Shown: one piece after another, positions 1 to 9,265 of the stretch
Layout: the number at the start of each line of letters is the position of its first letter
Numbering within the stretch: position 1 is the first letter of the stretch
Assembly (NCBI GenBank): GCA_023416055.1
Contig: JAEZIH010000189.1
Location: forward strand, 1 to 13,505
Length of the DNA stretch: 13,505 bases
Reading direction: 5' to 3'
Source: Pseudomonadota bacterium
GTDB taxonomy: Bacteria > Pseudomonadota > Alphaproteobacteria > Caulobacterales > Caulobacteraceae
Program-made: the position numbers and the translations under genes
Notes under the pieces: generated by a model
The model's input: only the letters and a program-made list of their open reading frames with translations
What the model was told of the DNA's origin: nothing
Database searches by the model: none

Positions 1-2993
<2,993 letters not shown>

Positions 2994-3120
2994 ACCGGGT
3001 CCCTTGTCGTGCGCGCCTGTTGTGGACCGAGTCTCACATCACGGGCGACCGGGACACCGCAAAGCGGCGCGCAACCGGCGGCGACGGGGGATGGTCTGTG
3101 GACACCCGGCCAGCCGAAAT

Positions 3121-3155
3121 GTGCACTCCGAAAAAATCGCGTGCACATCGTGCAC
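3121..3155. repeat. Three GTGCAC palindromes upstream of dnaE
   Basis: GTGCAC occurs at 3121-3126, 3141-3146 and 3150-3155. The last two sit in near-identical 9-bp direct units (CGTGCACAT, CGTGCACTT). An A6/T6 run lies between the first and second copies. The cluster is in the 189-bp gap between the sidA-like gene and dnaE. Besides forming the terminator-like hairpin, it could be a binding site for a dimeric regulator of dnaE. No function is shown. Confidence 0.45.
3131..3155 (-). terminator. Possible intrinsic terminator after the sidA-like gene
   Basis: Read on the minus strand, two GTGCAC copies separated by GAT can pair as a 6-bp stem with a 3-nt loop. GCGA and then six T residues follow. 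This lies 28 nt past the stop of the small SOS gene and 138 nt before the dnaE start, so it would separate the two transcripts. The stem is short, so it may be only partly efficient. Confidence 0.5.
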
Positions 3156-3182
3156 TTTCAGGGGCCGGCCTCCCCCGCAGCC

Positions 3183-3278
3183 TCAGACGGCGGACGTCAG
3201 CAGGGCCGCCTGCCACACCATCCAGACGAAGCCGCCGCAGGACGCCAGCGACAGCAGATCCCGAGCCCAACGCGCCAT
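3183..3278 (-). CDS. sidA: SidA-like SOS-induced small membrane protein (31 aa)
   Basis: A 31-residue protein beginning MARWARDLLSLA and carrying a hydrophobic stretch (FVWMVWQAALL) near the C-terminus. The basic N-terminus (two Arg, one Asp) followed by roughly 20 apolar residues suggests a single inner-membrane helix. GGAGG sits 6 nt before the chosen ATG at 3276-3278. The in-frame ATG at 3282-3284 directly abuts that site, so it is unlikely to be used. The promoter carries a perfect alphaproteobacterial LexA box and a second near-perfect one. In Caulobacter crescentus the SOS-induced division inhibitor SidA is a 29-residue single-helix membrane protein acting on the FtsW/FtsN division machinery. 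Size, topology and LexA control here match. The name rests on these features and on likely family membership, not on an alignment. Alternative: another small SOS membrane peptide. Confidence 0.75.
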   Translation of the reverse strand: MARWARDLLSLASCGGFVWMVWQAALLTSAV

Positions 3279-3284
3279 GATCAT

Positions 3285-3291
3285 CCTCCCT
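3285..3291 (-). promoter_or_regulatory. Strong ribosome binding site of the sidA-like gene
   Basis: The minus strand reads AGGGAGG, an almost perfect Shine-Dalgarno. Six nucleotides separate GGAGG from the ATG at 3276-3278, while the upstream ATG at 3282-3284 has no spacer. This decides the start and argues that the short frame is really translated. Confidence 0.75.
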
Positions 3292-3298
3292 CACGTGT

Positions 3299-3313
3299 GT
3301 TCCGGGAATGTTC
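3299..3313. promoter_or_regulatory. LexA (SOS) box, perfect GTTC-N7-GTTC
   Basis: The plus strand reads GTTC, CGGGAAT, GTTC. This is an exact match to the direct-repeat LexA site of Alphaproteobacteria. It covers the -10 hexamer and the expected start of the promoter firing leftward into the sidA-like gene, so bound LexA would block transcription until RecA-stimulated cleavage. Confidence 0.85.
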
Positions 3314-3338
3314 TATGTTGCTCCTTTGTTCCCGTCAA
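3310..3338 (-). promoter_or_regulatory. Promoter of the sidA-like gene (TTGACG-17-TAGAAC)
   Basis: On the minus strand a -35 element TTGACG (3333-3338) is followed by a 17-bp spacer and the -10-like TAGAAC (3310-3315). The predicted start near 3303 gives a leader of about 24 nt containing the Shine-Dalgarno. Both LexA boxes overlap the core promoter. Confidence 0.7.
3317..3331. promoter_or_regulatory. Second, near-perfect LexA box (GTTG-N7-GTTC)
   Basis: GTTG, CTCCTTT, GTTC: one mismatch from the consensus, in the same orientation as the perfect box and offset from it by 18 bp. It lies inside the 17-bp spacer between the -35 and -10 elements. Two LexA dimers side by side would give tight repression. 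Whether the mismatched half-site is bound is unknown. Confidence 0.55.
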
Positions 3339-3355
3339 CGTCCATCGATGATGGC

Positions 3356-4054
3356 TCAGGCGGCCCTCGGCGGACGCCATGCGGCGGCGAGGGCGATGAG
3401 CAGCGGGAGCGCAGGGTTGATAACCTGAATGGCGAGCAGCCCGGGCAATCCGAGCTCCCCGGAAAGATACGCCTTAAGCGACAGCATCAGCACGGCGTGG
3501 GCCGCCACGCCGCCTGCCAGGGCCCCGCCGGCGACGCGCCAGCCCAGGTCCGGCCGCGAAAGGGCGAGGCGGAAGACGTGGAAAGACAGCGGCAGGAACA
3601 GCAGGACGGCCGTGAGCAGGCCGGGCTTGTACCCTCCCCCCGCCAGCGCCGGGCCCAGGTGGACGAGGGCGTTGACCGCCGGGACGCCAAGATAGCCGAC
3701 GGCCAAGGCGGGCCAGCGACGCGCCAGCAGGGCGGCGATGGGGCCGGCCAGCCAGACCAGCGGCAGGTTCACCGCCGTGATGAAGGCCTCCGGCGCCGGG
3801 CAGACTGCAGCATCCGGATAGCCGACAATGCCGCACAACTCGGCGCGGAAGGCGTAGGCCGCGCTGCGGGCGTCGACGCCGTGCTCCTCGAACTGGTGCA
3901 ACAGGTAGGCCGCCGTCGCCGCCCAGACGAGCCAAGCCAGGTCGCGGGTGCGCGGCCTGGTACGGTCGGCGCGAAGGTCGCCGAACGCCAGCTCAGTCAG
4001 CAGCAGGGCCGCCAGGCCAAGTCCGATCCATGGCCAGAGGTGTGAGAACGGCAT
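3356..4054 (-). CDS. HXXEE-domain polytopic membrane protein
   Basis: A 232-residue, very hydrophobic protein with about six predicted membrane segments. It carries the defining motif HQFEE at 53-57, plus conserved-looking N96, the NALVH segment (128-132) and GYKPG (141-145). These match the HXXEE family of integral membrane proteins, whose biochemical role is not established; the His/Glu residues could bind a metal. The ATG at 4052-4054 has no clear Shine-Dalgarno. A CTAACC hexamer about 8-14 nt upstream could be a -10 element, so the message may be leaderless or nearly so. Its stop is only 18 bp before the -35 of the sidA-like promoter. It stands alone, with a hairpin repeat on its upstream side. 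Confidence 0.85.
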   Translation of the reverse strand: MPFSHLWPWIGLGLAALLLTELAFGDLRADRTRPRTRDLAWLVWAATAAYLLHQFEEHGVDARSAAYAFRAELCGIVGYPDAAVCPAPEAFITAVNLPLVWLAGPIAALLARRWPALAVGYLGVPAVNALVHLGPALAGGGYKPGLLTAVLLFLPLSFHVFRLALSRPDLGWRVAGGALAGGVAAHAVLMLSLKAYLSGELGLPGLLAIQVINPALPLLIALAAAWRPPRAA

Positions 4055-4216
4055 AGGGCGAGGTTAGGAGCCGCTCGAACGGGACGCCAGCGGGCTGGAG
4101 GGAACTTCGGCGACCAACGCTGACAGGCCCGTCCTCCGCGGAAGCTGCGTGGCGGGAGGGCGTGGACCCACCCCTTGGCCGGGTTCCGAGATCGGGGCGT
4201 CGCAGGCAGCCGCTCC

Positions 4217-4253
4217 ACCGCTTCGCGGTCCCCCTCCCCACTGCGTGGGGAGG
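4217..4253. repeat. Double-hairpin intergenic element downstream of lolD
   Basis: Two adjacent perfect hairpins: ACCGC-TTC-GCGGT (4217-4229) and CCTCCCCAC-TGC-GTGGGGAGG (4233-4253). This arrangement recalls a repetitive intergenic element common in Caulobacteraceae genomes, in which a CCTCCCC...GGGGAGG hairpin is followed by an ACCGC/GCGGT one. The GC-rich sequence continuing to about 4128 may be a decayed remainder. It lies 11 nt after the lolD stop and could protect or terminate that transcript, although no T-run follows. Confidence 0.6.
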
Positions 4254-4264
4254 AGATCATGACA

Positions 4265-4972
4265 TCAGTAGGCGTGGCTCTCGGCCGGGCGTTCTTCCAG
4301 ATGGCCGTCCTTGAGGGCGAAGACGCGGTCCATGTGACCGGCCAGCTCCATGTTGTGGGTGGCGATCAGGGCGGCGACGCCGGTCTGTTTGACGAGGTCG
4401 TGCTGGGCTTCGAACACGGTCTGGCTTGTGGCCGGGTCGAGGTTGCCGGTGGGCTCGTCGGCGAGCAGCAGGCGCGGGCGGTTGGCCAGGGCGCGGGCGA
4501 CGGCGACGCGCTGGCGTTCGCCGCCCGACAGCTGGGCCGGCTGGTGGGTCAGGCGGTGGCCGAGGCCCAGCTTCTCCAGCAGTTCGGTGGCGCGGGCCCG
4601 GGCGGCCTCGCGGCCGTGGCCGGCGATGCGCAGCGGCAGGGCGACGTTGTCGCGGGCGTCGAACTCGGGAAGCAGGTGGTGGAACTGGTAAACGAAGCCG
4701 ATCGAGCCAAGGCGCACGCGGGTGCGGGCGCTGTCGGGCAGGTGGCCCATCTCGTGGCCGTCGATGAGGACATCGCCGGTCGTCGGGTGCTCGAGCAGGC
4801 CGGCGGCGTGCAGCAGCGACGACTTGCCCGATCCCGAGGGACCGATCAGGCCCACGACCTCGCCCGGCCGGACATCGAGATCGACACCCCGGAGCACGGT
4901 CAGGCCGCCGTCGGCGGTGTCGTAGGTGCGGGTCAGGCCGCGGACCGAGAGGACGGGGGCGGTCTCACTCAT
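4265..4972 (-). CDS. lolD: Lipoprotein-releasing ABC transporter ATPase LolD
   Basis: Cytoplasmic ATPase that powers release of outer-membrane lipoproteins from the inner membrane to LolA. It is 235 residues, the usual size. Walker A is GPSGSGKSS (44-52), the Q-loop glutamine is Q96 in YQFHHLLPEF, the signature is LSGGERQR (148-155), Walker B is LLLADEP (168-174), and the H-loop is H206 in ATHN. All catalytic residues are present. The start ATG overlaps the end of the upstream lolCE gene by 8 nt, so the two are translationally coupled and form one complex. This is the last gene of the proS-lolCE-lolD unit. Confidence 0.96.
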   Translation of the reverse strand: MSETAPVLSVRGLTRTYDTADGGLTVLRGVDLDVRPGEVVGLIGPSGSGKSSLLHAAGLLEHPTTGDVLIDGHEMGHLPDSARTRVRLGSIGFVYQFHHLLPEFDARDNVALPLRIAGHGREAARARATELLEKLGLGHRLTHQPAQLSGGERQRVAVARALANRPRLLLADEPTGNLDPATSQTVFEAQHDLVKQTGVAALIATHNMELAGHMDRVFALKDGHLEERPAESHAY

Positions 4973-6266
4973 AACGGAGCGCCTCCACGGGATCGAGTTT
5001 GGCCGCCTGCCACGAGGGGATCAGGCCGGCGACGCAGCTCATGAAGAAGGACCACACGGTGACCCAGACGACGTCCAGGGGATCGACCTCGGCCGGGATG
5101 GCCTCCAGCATGTAGACGTCGGCGTCGAACAGGCGGACCTGGAACAGGCCTTCGAGGAAGTGCTGGATGGCCCCGATGTTGAGGCAGAACAGCAGGCCGA
5201 GAACCAGTCCGGTGAGGGTGCCGGCCACGCCGATCGCCGCGCCGGCGATGAAGAAGACGCGCAGCATCGAGCCCTGGCTGGCCCCGACGGTGCGCAGGAT
5301 GGCGATGTCGCGAGTCTTGTTCTTCACCAGCATGACGATGCCGGAGATGATGTTGAGGGCGGCGATGGCGACGACGAGGCCGAGGATGATGCTCATGGCC
5401 ACACGCTCGACCTTCAGGGCGCCCCAGAAGGCGGCCAGCCGGTCGCGCCAGTCCGAGACGATGGCGGCGCCGCCCACGGCCTGACGGACGGGGGTGAGCA
5501 GCTCGCCGACGCGGTCGGGCTCCTGCACCTTCAGCTCGATGACGTCCCAGACGCCTTCCTTGGCGAAGAACAGCTGGGCCTGCTCCAGCGGCATGAAGAT
5601 GAAGGCGCGGTCGAAATCGGCGGTGCCCGAACTGAACATGCCGCCCACGCGGTAGGTCTTTTCCAGACCGCCGAGGTTGCCCAGGGCGCTGTCGGCGCCG
5701 GTCGGGGAATAGAGGGTGATCGGATCCCCGATCCTGAGGCCCATGCTCTCGCCGAGCGACTTGCCGATCAGGATGTTGTCCCCGCCGTAGGGACCCTGAC
5801 CGAAGCTGCGGCGAGCGCTCTCGTCGAGGCTGTCGTAGACGTAGCGCATGGAGTCGAGGTCGTCGGGGCGGATGCCGCGGACCATGGCGCCGGTGGTCAC
5901 GCCCGCCGCGCGGACGATGCTCTGGCTCTCGGTCAGGGGGGTGACGCTGACCACGCCCGGCACCTGGCTGATGCGCTGCACGGCGGCGTCGCGGTCAGGG
6001 GAGTAAAGCACTTGCCCCTGGACGTAGAGGTGGCCGTTGAACGACAGCATGCGGTCGAGCAGCTCGTTGCGGAAACCCGCCATGATGCTCATCACCGTGA
6101 TCAGGGCCATGACCGCGAGCGCGATGGCGACGTAGGAGATGATGGCGATCAAGGCGATGCCGCCTTCCTTGCGACGGGCGCGCAGGTAGCGGAGGGCGAG
6201 GCCGAACTCCCAGGCGGAGAAGGCCCCGGCGGGCTTGACGGGCTTCGCCGCCACGGCGTCGGTCAT
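4965..6266 (-). CDS. lolC: Lipoprotein-releasing ABC transporter permease LolC/LolE
   Basis: Inner-membrane permease of the Lol export system. The protein is 433 residues with the standard layout: one membrane helix (about 38-63), a large periplasmic domain (about 64-288), then three helices (about 290-314, 337-362, 398-420). The cytoplasmic segment [16 protein letters not shown] (315-330) is the typical coupling region contacting the ATPase, and the C-terminus DPVEALRYE is the usual FtsX/MacB-family ending. Only one permease gene lies in this operon, so the transporter may be a homodimer, as inferred for other Alphaproteobacteria. A separate LolE elsewhere cannot be excluded, so C versus E is not decided. 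The ATG overlaps the proS stop (ATGA). Confidence 0.94.
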   Translation of the reverse strand: MTDAVAAKPVKPAGAFSAWEFGLALRYLRARRKEGGIALIAIISYVAIALAVMALITVMSIMAGFRNELLDRMLSFNGHLYVQGQVLYSPDRDAAVQRISQVPGVVSVTPLTESQSIVRAAGVTTGAMVRGIRPDDLDSMRYVYDSLDESARRSFGQGPYGGDNILIGKSLGESMGLRIGDPITLYSPTGADSALGNLGGLEKTYRVGGMFSSGTADFDRAFIFMPLEQAQLFFAKEGVWDVIELKVQEPDRVGELLTPVRQAVGGAAIVSDWRDRLAAFWGALKVERVAMSIILGLVVAIAALNIISGIVMLVKNKTRDIAILRTVGASQGSMLRVFFIAGAAIGVAGTLTGLVLGLLFCLNIGAIQHFLEGLFQVRLFDADVYMLEAIPAEVDPLDVVWVTVWSFFMSCVAGLIPSWQAAKLDPVEALRYE

Positions 6267-7579
6267 GCGGTCAGCCTCGCGATGGCGTCTTCCAGCGACA
6301 GGGACAGCTTCTCGCCGGTGGCGCGGCGCTTCAGCTCGACCACCCCGTCGGCGAGGCCTTTCGGCCCGATGGTCAGCTGCCAGGGCACGCCGATCAGGTC
6401 GGCGGTGGCGAACTTGCCGCCGGGGCGTTCGTCGGTGTCGTCGTAGAGGACGTCCTTGCCGAGGCCTTCCAGCCGGGCGACGGCGTCCTCGCAGGCGGCC
6501 GAGACGGCGGCGTCGTTGGCGCGCAGGTTGATGACCACCACGTCGAAGGGGGCGACGGCGTCGGGCCAGATGATGCCGCCCTCGTCGTGGCTGGCCTCGA
6601 TGATGGCGCCGAGCAGGCGGGACACGCCGACGCCGTAGGAGCCCATGTGCACGGGCGCGTCCTTGCCGTCGGGGCCCTGGACGTTGGCCTTCATCGGGGC
6701 CGAGTATTTGGTCCCGAAGTAGAAGATGTGACCGACCTCGATGCCGCGGGCGGACAGGCGGTCGCCCTCGGCGGTCTCGGCCTCGAAGCGGGCGGCGTCG
6801 TGCATCTCTTCCGTCGCGGCGTATAGGGAGGTGCGGCCGTCGACCACGGCCTGCAGGTCGTCCCAGTCGACATCGCCGCCGGGGGCGGGCATCTCGACCA
6901 GCTTGCGGTCGCAGAACACGGCGCTCTCGCCGGTGTCGGCCAGGACGATGAACTCGTGGGAGAGGTCGCCGCCGATGGGGCCGGTGTCGGCGCGCATCGG
7001 CACCGCCTTCAGGCCCATGCGGGCGAAGGTGTTGAGATAGGCCACGAACATGCGGTTGTAGGCCTTGCGGGCCGAGGCCTCGTCGATGTCGAAGCTGTAG
7101 GCGTCCTTCATCAGGAATTCGCGGCCGCGCATGACGCCGAAGCGCGGGCGGCGCTCGTCGCGGAACTTCCACTGGATGTGGAAGAGGTTGAGCGGCAGCG
7201 CCTTGTAGGACTTCACATAGGCCCGGAAGATGTCGGTGATCATCTCCTCGTTGGTGGGGCCGTAGAGCAGCTCGCGCTCGTGCCGGTCGGTGATGCGCAG
7301 CATCTCGGGGCCGTAGGCGTCGTAACGGCCGGACTCGCGCCACAGGTCGGCGAGCTGGAGGGTGGGCATGAGCAGTTCGACGGCCCCCGCCCTGACCTGC
7401 TCCTCGCGCACGATCTGCTCGATCTTCTTCAGCACCCGCAGGCCCAGCGGCAGCCAGGCGTAGATGCCGGCGGCCTCCTGGCGGATCAGGCCGGCGCGGA
7501 GCATCAGCTGGTGCGAGACGATCTGGGCGTCCGAAGGCGCCTCTTTGAGCGTGGGAAGGAAGTAGCGCGACAGGCGCAT
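6263..7579 (-). CDS. proS: Prolyl-tRNA synthetase, short form without editing domain
   Basis: Cytoplasmic class II enzyme that charges tRNA-Pro with proline. The 438 residues include PTNEE (108-112), motif 2 from [10 protein letters not shown] to [10 protein letters not shown] (139-163), motif 3 [10 protein letters not shown] (313-322), and the anticodon-binding domain (about 345-438). Motif 2 runs on to motif 3 without the roughly 180-residue INS editing domain found in E. coli ProRS. This is normal for Alphaproteobacteria, where a free-standing YbaK/ProX-type deacylase is expected to clear Ala-tRNA-Pro; none is seen here. It is the first gene of the operon and overlaps lolCE by 4 nt. The start [10 protein letters not shown] is the typical N-terminus of this form; the Shine-Dalgarno is weak. 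Confidence 0.97.
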   Translation of the reverse strand: MRLSRYFLPTLKEAPSDAQIVSHQLMLRAGLIRQEAAGIYAWLPLGLRVLKKIEQIVREEQVRAGAVELLMPTLQLADLWRESGRYDAYGPEMLRITDRHERELLYGPTNEEMITDIFRAYVKSYKALPLNLFHIQWKFRDERRPRFGVMRGREFLMKDAYSFDIDEASARKAYNRMFVAYLNTFARMGLKAVPMRADTGPIGGDLSHEFIVLADTGESAVFCDRKLVEMPAPGGDVDWDDLQAVVDGRTSLYAATEEMHDAARFEAETAEGDRLSARGIEVGHIFYFGTKYSAPMKANVQGPDGKDAPVHMGSYGVGVSRLLGAIIEASHDEGGIIWPDAVAPFDVVVINLRANDAAVSAACEDAVARLEGLGKDVLYDDTDERPGGKFATADLIGVPWQLTIGPKGLADGVVELKRRATGEKLSLSLEDAIARLTA

Positions 7580-7615
7580 GGGGTCAGAATCCGGCGTGGG
7601 AGGCGTGGGACGAAT

Positions 7616-7623
7616 GGTTTAGC
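7616..7623 (-). promoter_or_regulatory. Possible -10 element of the proS-lolCE-lolD operon
   Basis: The minus strand reads GCTAAACC, seven of eight matches to the Caulobacter housekeeping -10 consensus GCTANAWC. It lies about 37 nt before the proS start. A good -35 element is not visible, so this is tentative. Confidence 0.35.
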
Positions 7624-7655
7624 CGGGAGGACGGGGCGAAAGCTAGGCCAGACTA

Positions 7656-7737
7656 GGTTCTGGGTTCCAGGTTCCAGGGGCTAGGGAGAATGCCTTCTGT
7701 GCGCTTCCCCAGAACCAAGCCCCCAGAACCTGGACCC
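7656..7737. repeat. Inverted pair of heptamer-repeat arrays
   Basis: The left arm holds consecutive 7-bp units GGTTCTG, GGTTCCA, GGTTCCA and GGGGCTA (7656-7683). The right arm (7710-7737) holds the same kind of units in reverse complement: GGGTCCA, GGTTCTG, GGGGCTT, GGTTCTG when read on the minus strand. About 26 bp lie between the arms. The arms can base-pair imperfectly, giving a large stem in RNA or single-stranded DNA. The element fills the gap between the DUF3088 gene and proS. It has no coding potential and resembles heptameric intergenic repeats. Confidence 0.7.
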
Positions 7738-7751
7738 ATCCTACGGATGGG
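7735..7751. repeat. Hairpin overlapping the stop of the DUF3088 gene
   Basis: CCCATCC-TAC-GGATGGG is a perfect 7-bp stem with a 3-nt loop. It includes the TAG stop (7741-7743) and touches the edge of the heptad-repeat element. It may act with that element as a 3' end stabiliser or terminator; no T-run follows. Confidence 0.45.
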
Positions 7752-8079
7752 GCCGTCCGATGCCGTAGCGCGCGGCCAGATAGGGGGCGATGGCGTGGTC
7801 CTGGAGGAAGCGGCGGCCGGTGGCCTGGCTGGTTTGGGCCTCGGGCCAGTCGAGGACGCCGTCGAGGACCAGGAGGGGGCAGGACTGGTGCTCCTCGCCG
7901 ACCTCGGCGATGACGGCGGCGCGGGGGCGCGGGTGGTCGAGGCGGACGATGTCGAGTTGGTCCTTCAGGGCCGGATAGAAGGCGAGGACGCCCTCGATGT
8001 AGGCCCCGGCGGGGCAGAACCACGGCCCGCCCTCGTCGTCATGCCAGTCGGGATTGAGCAGGAACAGGCGGTCGGTCAT
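7741..8079 (-). CDS. DUF3088-family protein, thioredoxin-like
   Basis: A 112-residue cytosolic protein beginning MTDRLFLLNPDW, with FCPAGAYIEG at 21-30 and PLLVLDG at about 68-74. The order of N-terminal beta strand, Cys-Pro segment at a helix start, then a loop leading to a Pro-Leu strand matches the DUF3088 family and suggests a thioredoxin/glutaredoxin-type fold. Only one cysteine (C22) is present in the active-site-like segment, so a dithiol redox role is doubtful. Its function is not known. The start lies 2 nt after the DUF1467 stop, so it belongs to the mce-DUF1467 unit. Confidence 0.8.
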   Translation of the reverse strand: MTDRLFLLNPDWHDDEGGPWFCPAGAYIEGVLAFYPALKDQLDIVRLDHPRPRAAVIAEVGEEHQSCPLLVLDGVLDWPEAQTSQATGRRFLQDHAIAPYLAARYGIGRPHP

Positions 8080-8081
8080 GC

Positions 8082-8348
8082 TCAGGCCGGCGGGGTCAGT
8101 TCAGGCAGCGGCATCCAGCCGATGTAGACCAGCACCATGATCAGGACCCAGACCAGGGCCGAGACCCAGGTGGTGGTGATGAACTTCTTCCTGACGTTGG
8201 GCTGCACCGGCGCGCCCCACTGGCCGCCGTCGGTGGGCCGCTCCTGATCGCGCTGGTTCATGCCCAGGGGCAGGATGGCGAAGAGGACCACCCACCAGCA
8301 CACGATGTAGACCGCCAGCATGGTGACGGCGCCGATCGGCATGCCCAT
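8082..8348 (-). CDS. DUF1467-family small membrane protein
   Basis: An 88-residue inner-membrane protein with two helices (about 8-28 and 59-78) joined by a hydrophilic loop carrying NQRDQERPTDGG and a PNVRKK basic segment. Length, the WWVVLFAILP first helix and the loop composition fit DUF1467, found next to mce in many Alphaproteobacteria; its role is not known. The ATG (8346-8348) overlaps the mce stop by one base (TGATG), with AAGGAG about 10 nt upstream. A second in-frame ATG two codons later is an alternative start. Translation is probably coupled to mce. Confidence 0.87.
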   Translation of the reverse strand: MGMPIGAVTMLAVYIVCWWVVLFAILPLGMNQRDQERPTDGGQWGAPVQPNVRKKFITTTWVSALVWVLIMVLVYIGWMPLPELTPPA

Positions 8349-8773
8349 CAGTGGGCTCCTTCCTTCGGGGTTTCCATCAGCTCGACGAGGACGCCGCCCA
8401 TGTCCTTGGGGTGGACGAAGAGGATCGGCGTGCCGTGAGCCCCGATGCGCGGCTCGCCCGTGCCGAGGATGGTCGCGCCTCTGGCCCGGAGCGCATCACG
8501 CGCCGCCAGAATATCCTCGACCTCGAAGCAGACGTGGTGCTGGCCGCCCCTGGGGTTCTTCGCCAGGAAACCATGGATCGGCGAGTCGTCGCCCAGCGGC
8601 TCGATCAGCTCGATCTGGCTGTTGGGCAGGTCGACGAAACAGACGCGGACGCCCTGGGCCGGCAGGTCGAAGGGCGCGTGCGCCTTCGTCGCCCCGAGCA
8701 GGTCGCGGTAGAGGGCGACGCTGGCCTCGATGGACGGGGTGGCGACGCCGACGTGGTTGAGTCTTCCGATCAT
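8348..8773 (-). CDS. mce: Methylmalonyl-CoA epimerase
   Basis: Converts (S)- and (R)-methylmalonyl-CoA, feeding the B12-dependent mutase in breakdown of propionyl-CoA from odd-chain fatty acids and some amino acids. The 141-residue protein is a vicinal-oxygen-chelate fold with two beta-alpha-beta-beta-beta halves. Expected metal ligands are visible: H7 in LNHVGVA, a Glu in the IELIEPL strand (55-58), His 79/80 in GGQHHVCFEV, and E131 in VLVELME. The C-terminal HPKDMGGVLVEL segment is characteristic of the family. The start has little Shine-Dalgarno. It lies downstream of an unknown gene and overlaps the DUF1467 gene by one base. The mutase genes are not in this window. Confidence 0.95.
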   Translation of the reverse strand: MIGRLNHVGVATPSIEASVALYRDLLGATKAHAPFDLPAQGVRVCFVDLPNSQIELIEPLGDDSPIHGFLAKNPRGGQHHVCFEVEDILAARDALRARGATILGTGEPRIGAHGTPILFVHPKDMGGVLVELMETPKEGAH

Positions 8774-8807
8774 GCACGGGACTTAGCCGTTCCCGCCGCG
8801 CCGGAGA

Positions 8808-8823
8808 AGGCGCCGAAGCGCCT
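8808..8823 (-). terminator. Weak terminator-like hairpin upstream of mce
   Basis: On the minus strand AGGCGC-TTCG-GCGCCT forms a 6-bp stem with a stable UUCG tetraloop. It overlaps the stop codon of the upstream small gene and is followed by TCTCC rather than a T-run. It may attenuate rather than stop transcription into mce. Confidence 0.35.
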
Positions 8824-9179
8824 CAGGCGTGCGCGTGTTCAAGAGCCAGGGCGTCGCCCGCCAGTTCAACTGACCGGCCGTTCGCCGTCCACCGCAATGA
8901 GAGGAGCTCCAGGGCCGCCGCCGCGGCCGGCATCCGCGCCTGCAGGTGCAGTCCGGCGCCGGGCTCCAGCCAGGCGGTCCGGGCGCTGACCGGGGCGCCG
9001 ACCGCCCTGCCCGCCCGGTCGACGAAGCGGAGCCGCACGGCGACGTCGGCGCAGACGGCGCCGCCCGGATTGGTCAGGGCGCCGAGCCAGGTGCGGCCGC
9101 CCAGCGTCTCATGCAGGACCTCGTTGCGGGTCAGGGCCGGCCTTGGTCCCTGTCTGGTGATTTCCGCCGCCTGGACCAT
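8823..9179 (-). CDS. Uncharacterised protein, possible FxLYD/Ig-like fold
   Basis: A 118-residue protein with no signal peptide or membrane helix. I do not recognise a named family with certainty. The central part (about 28-97) reads as alternating strands: LGALTNPGGAVCADVAVRLR, then FVDRAGRAVGAP, then a WLEPGAGLHLQARM segment. This resembles the FxLYD type of beta-sandwich, in which an asparagine-containing strand, a (F/Y)xDxxG turn and a LxPG turn recur. The start is strongly supported by GGAGG 7 nt before the ATG. It is transcribed away from the winged-helix regulator across an 86-bp gap and is followed 49 nt later by mce, so the two may share transcripts. The coding character is good; the fold is a guess. 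Confidence 0.7.
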   Translation of the reverse strand: MVQAAEITRQGPRPALTRNEVLHETLGGRTWLGALTNPGGAVCADVAVRLRFVDRAGRAVGAPVSARTAWLEPGAGLHLQARMPAAAAALELLSLRWTANGRSVELAGDALALEHAHA

Positions 9180-9265
9180 TGCCTTGCCTCCGTCGCTGGG
9201 TGAGGCTCGACCCTGCCGGACGCGACTGTGAGCGGCATGAGCTAGTCCTGAGGTCCTGCTGAGAA

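Noticed and set aside
3021..3103. Two TGTGGAC motifs upstream of dnaE as DnaA boxes
   Set aside because: Each differs from TTATCCACA at two or more positions and nothing else suggests an origin or DnaA control.
3342..3354. CCATC-GAT-GATGG as a terminator of the HXXEE gene
   Set aside because: The stem is only 5 bp, no T-run follows, and it sits at the edge of the sidA-like promoter.
6267..7343. An extended frame that would fuse upstream sequence to LolC
   Set aside because: The extra part is out of frame with proS and reads as low-complexity Arg-rich sequence. The true LolC start is the ATG overlapping the proS stop.
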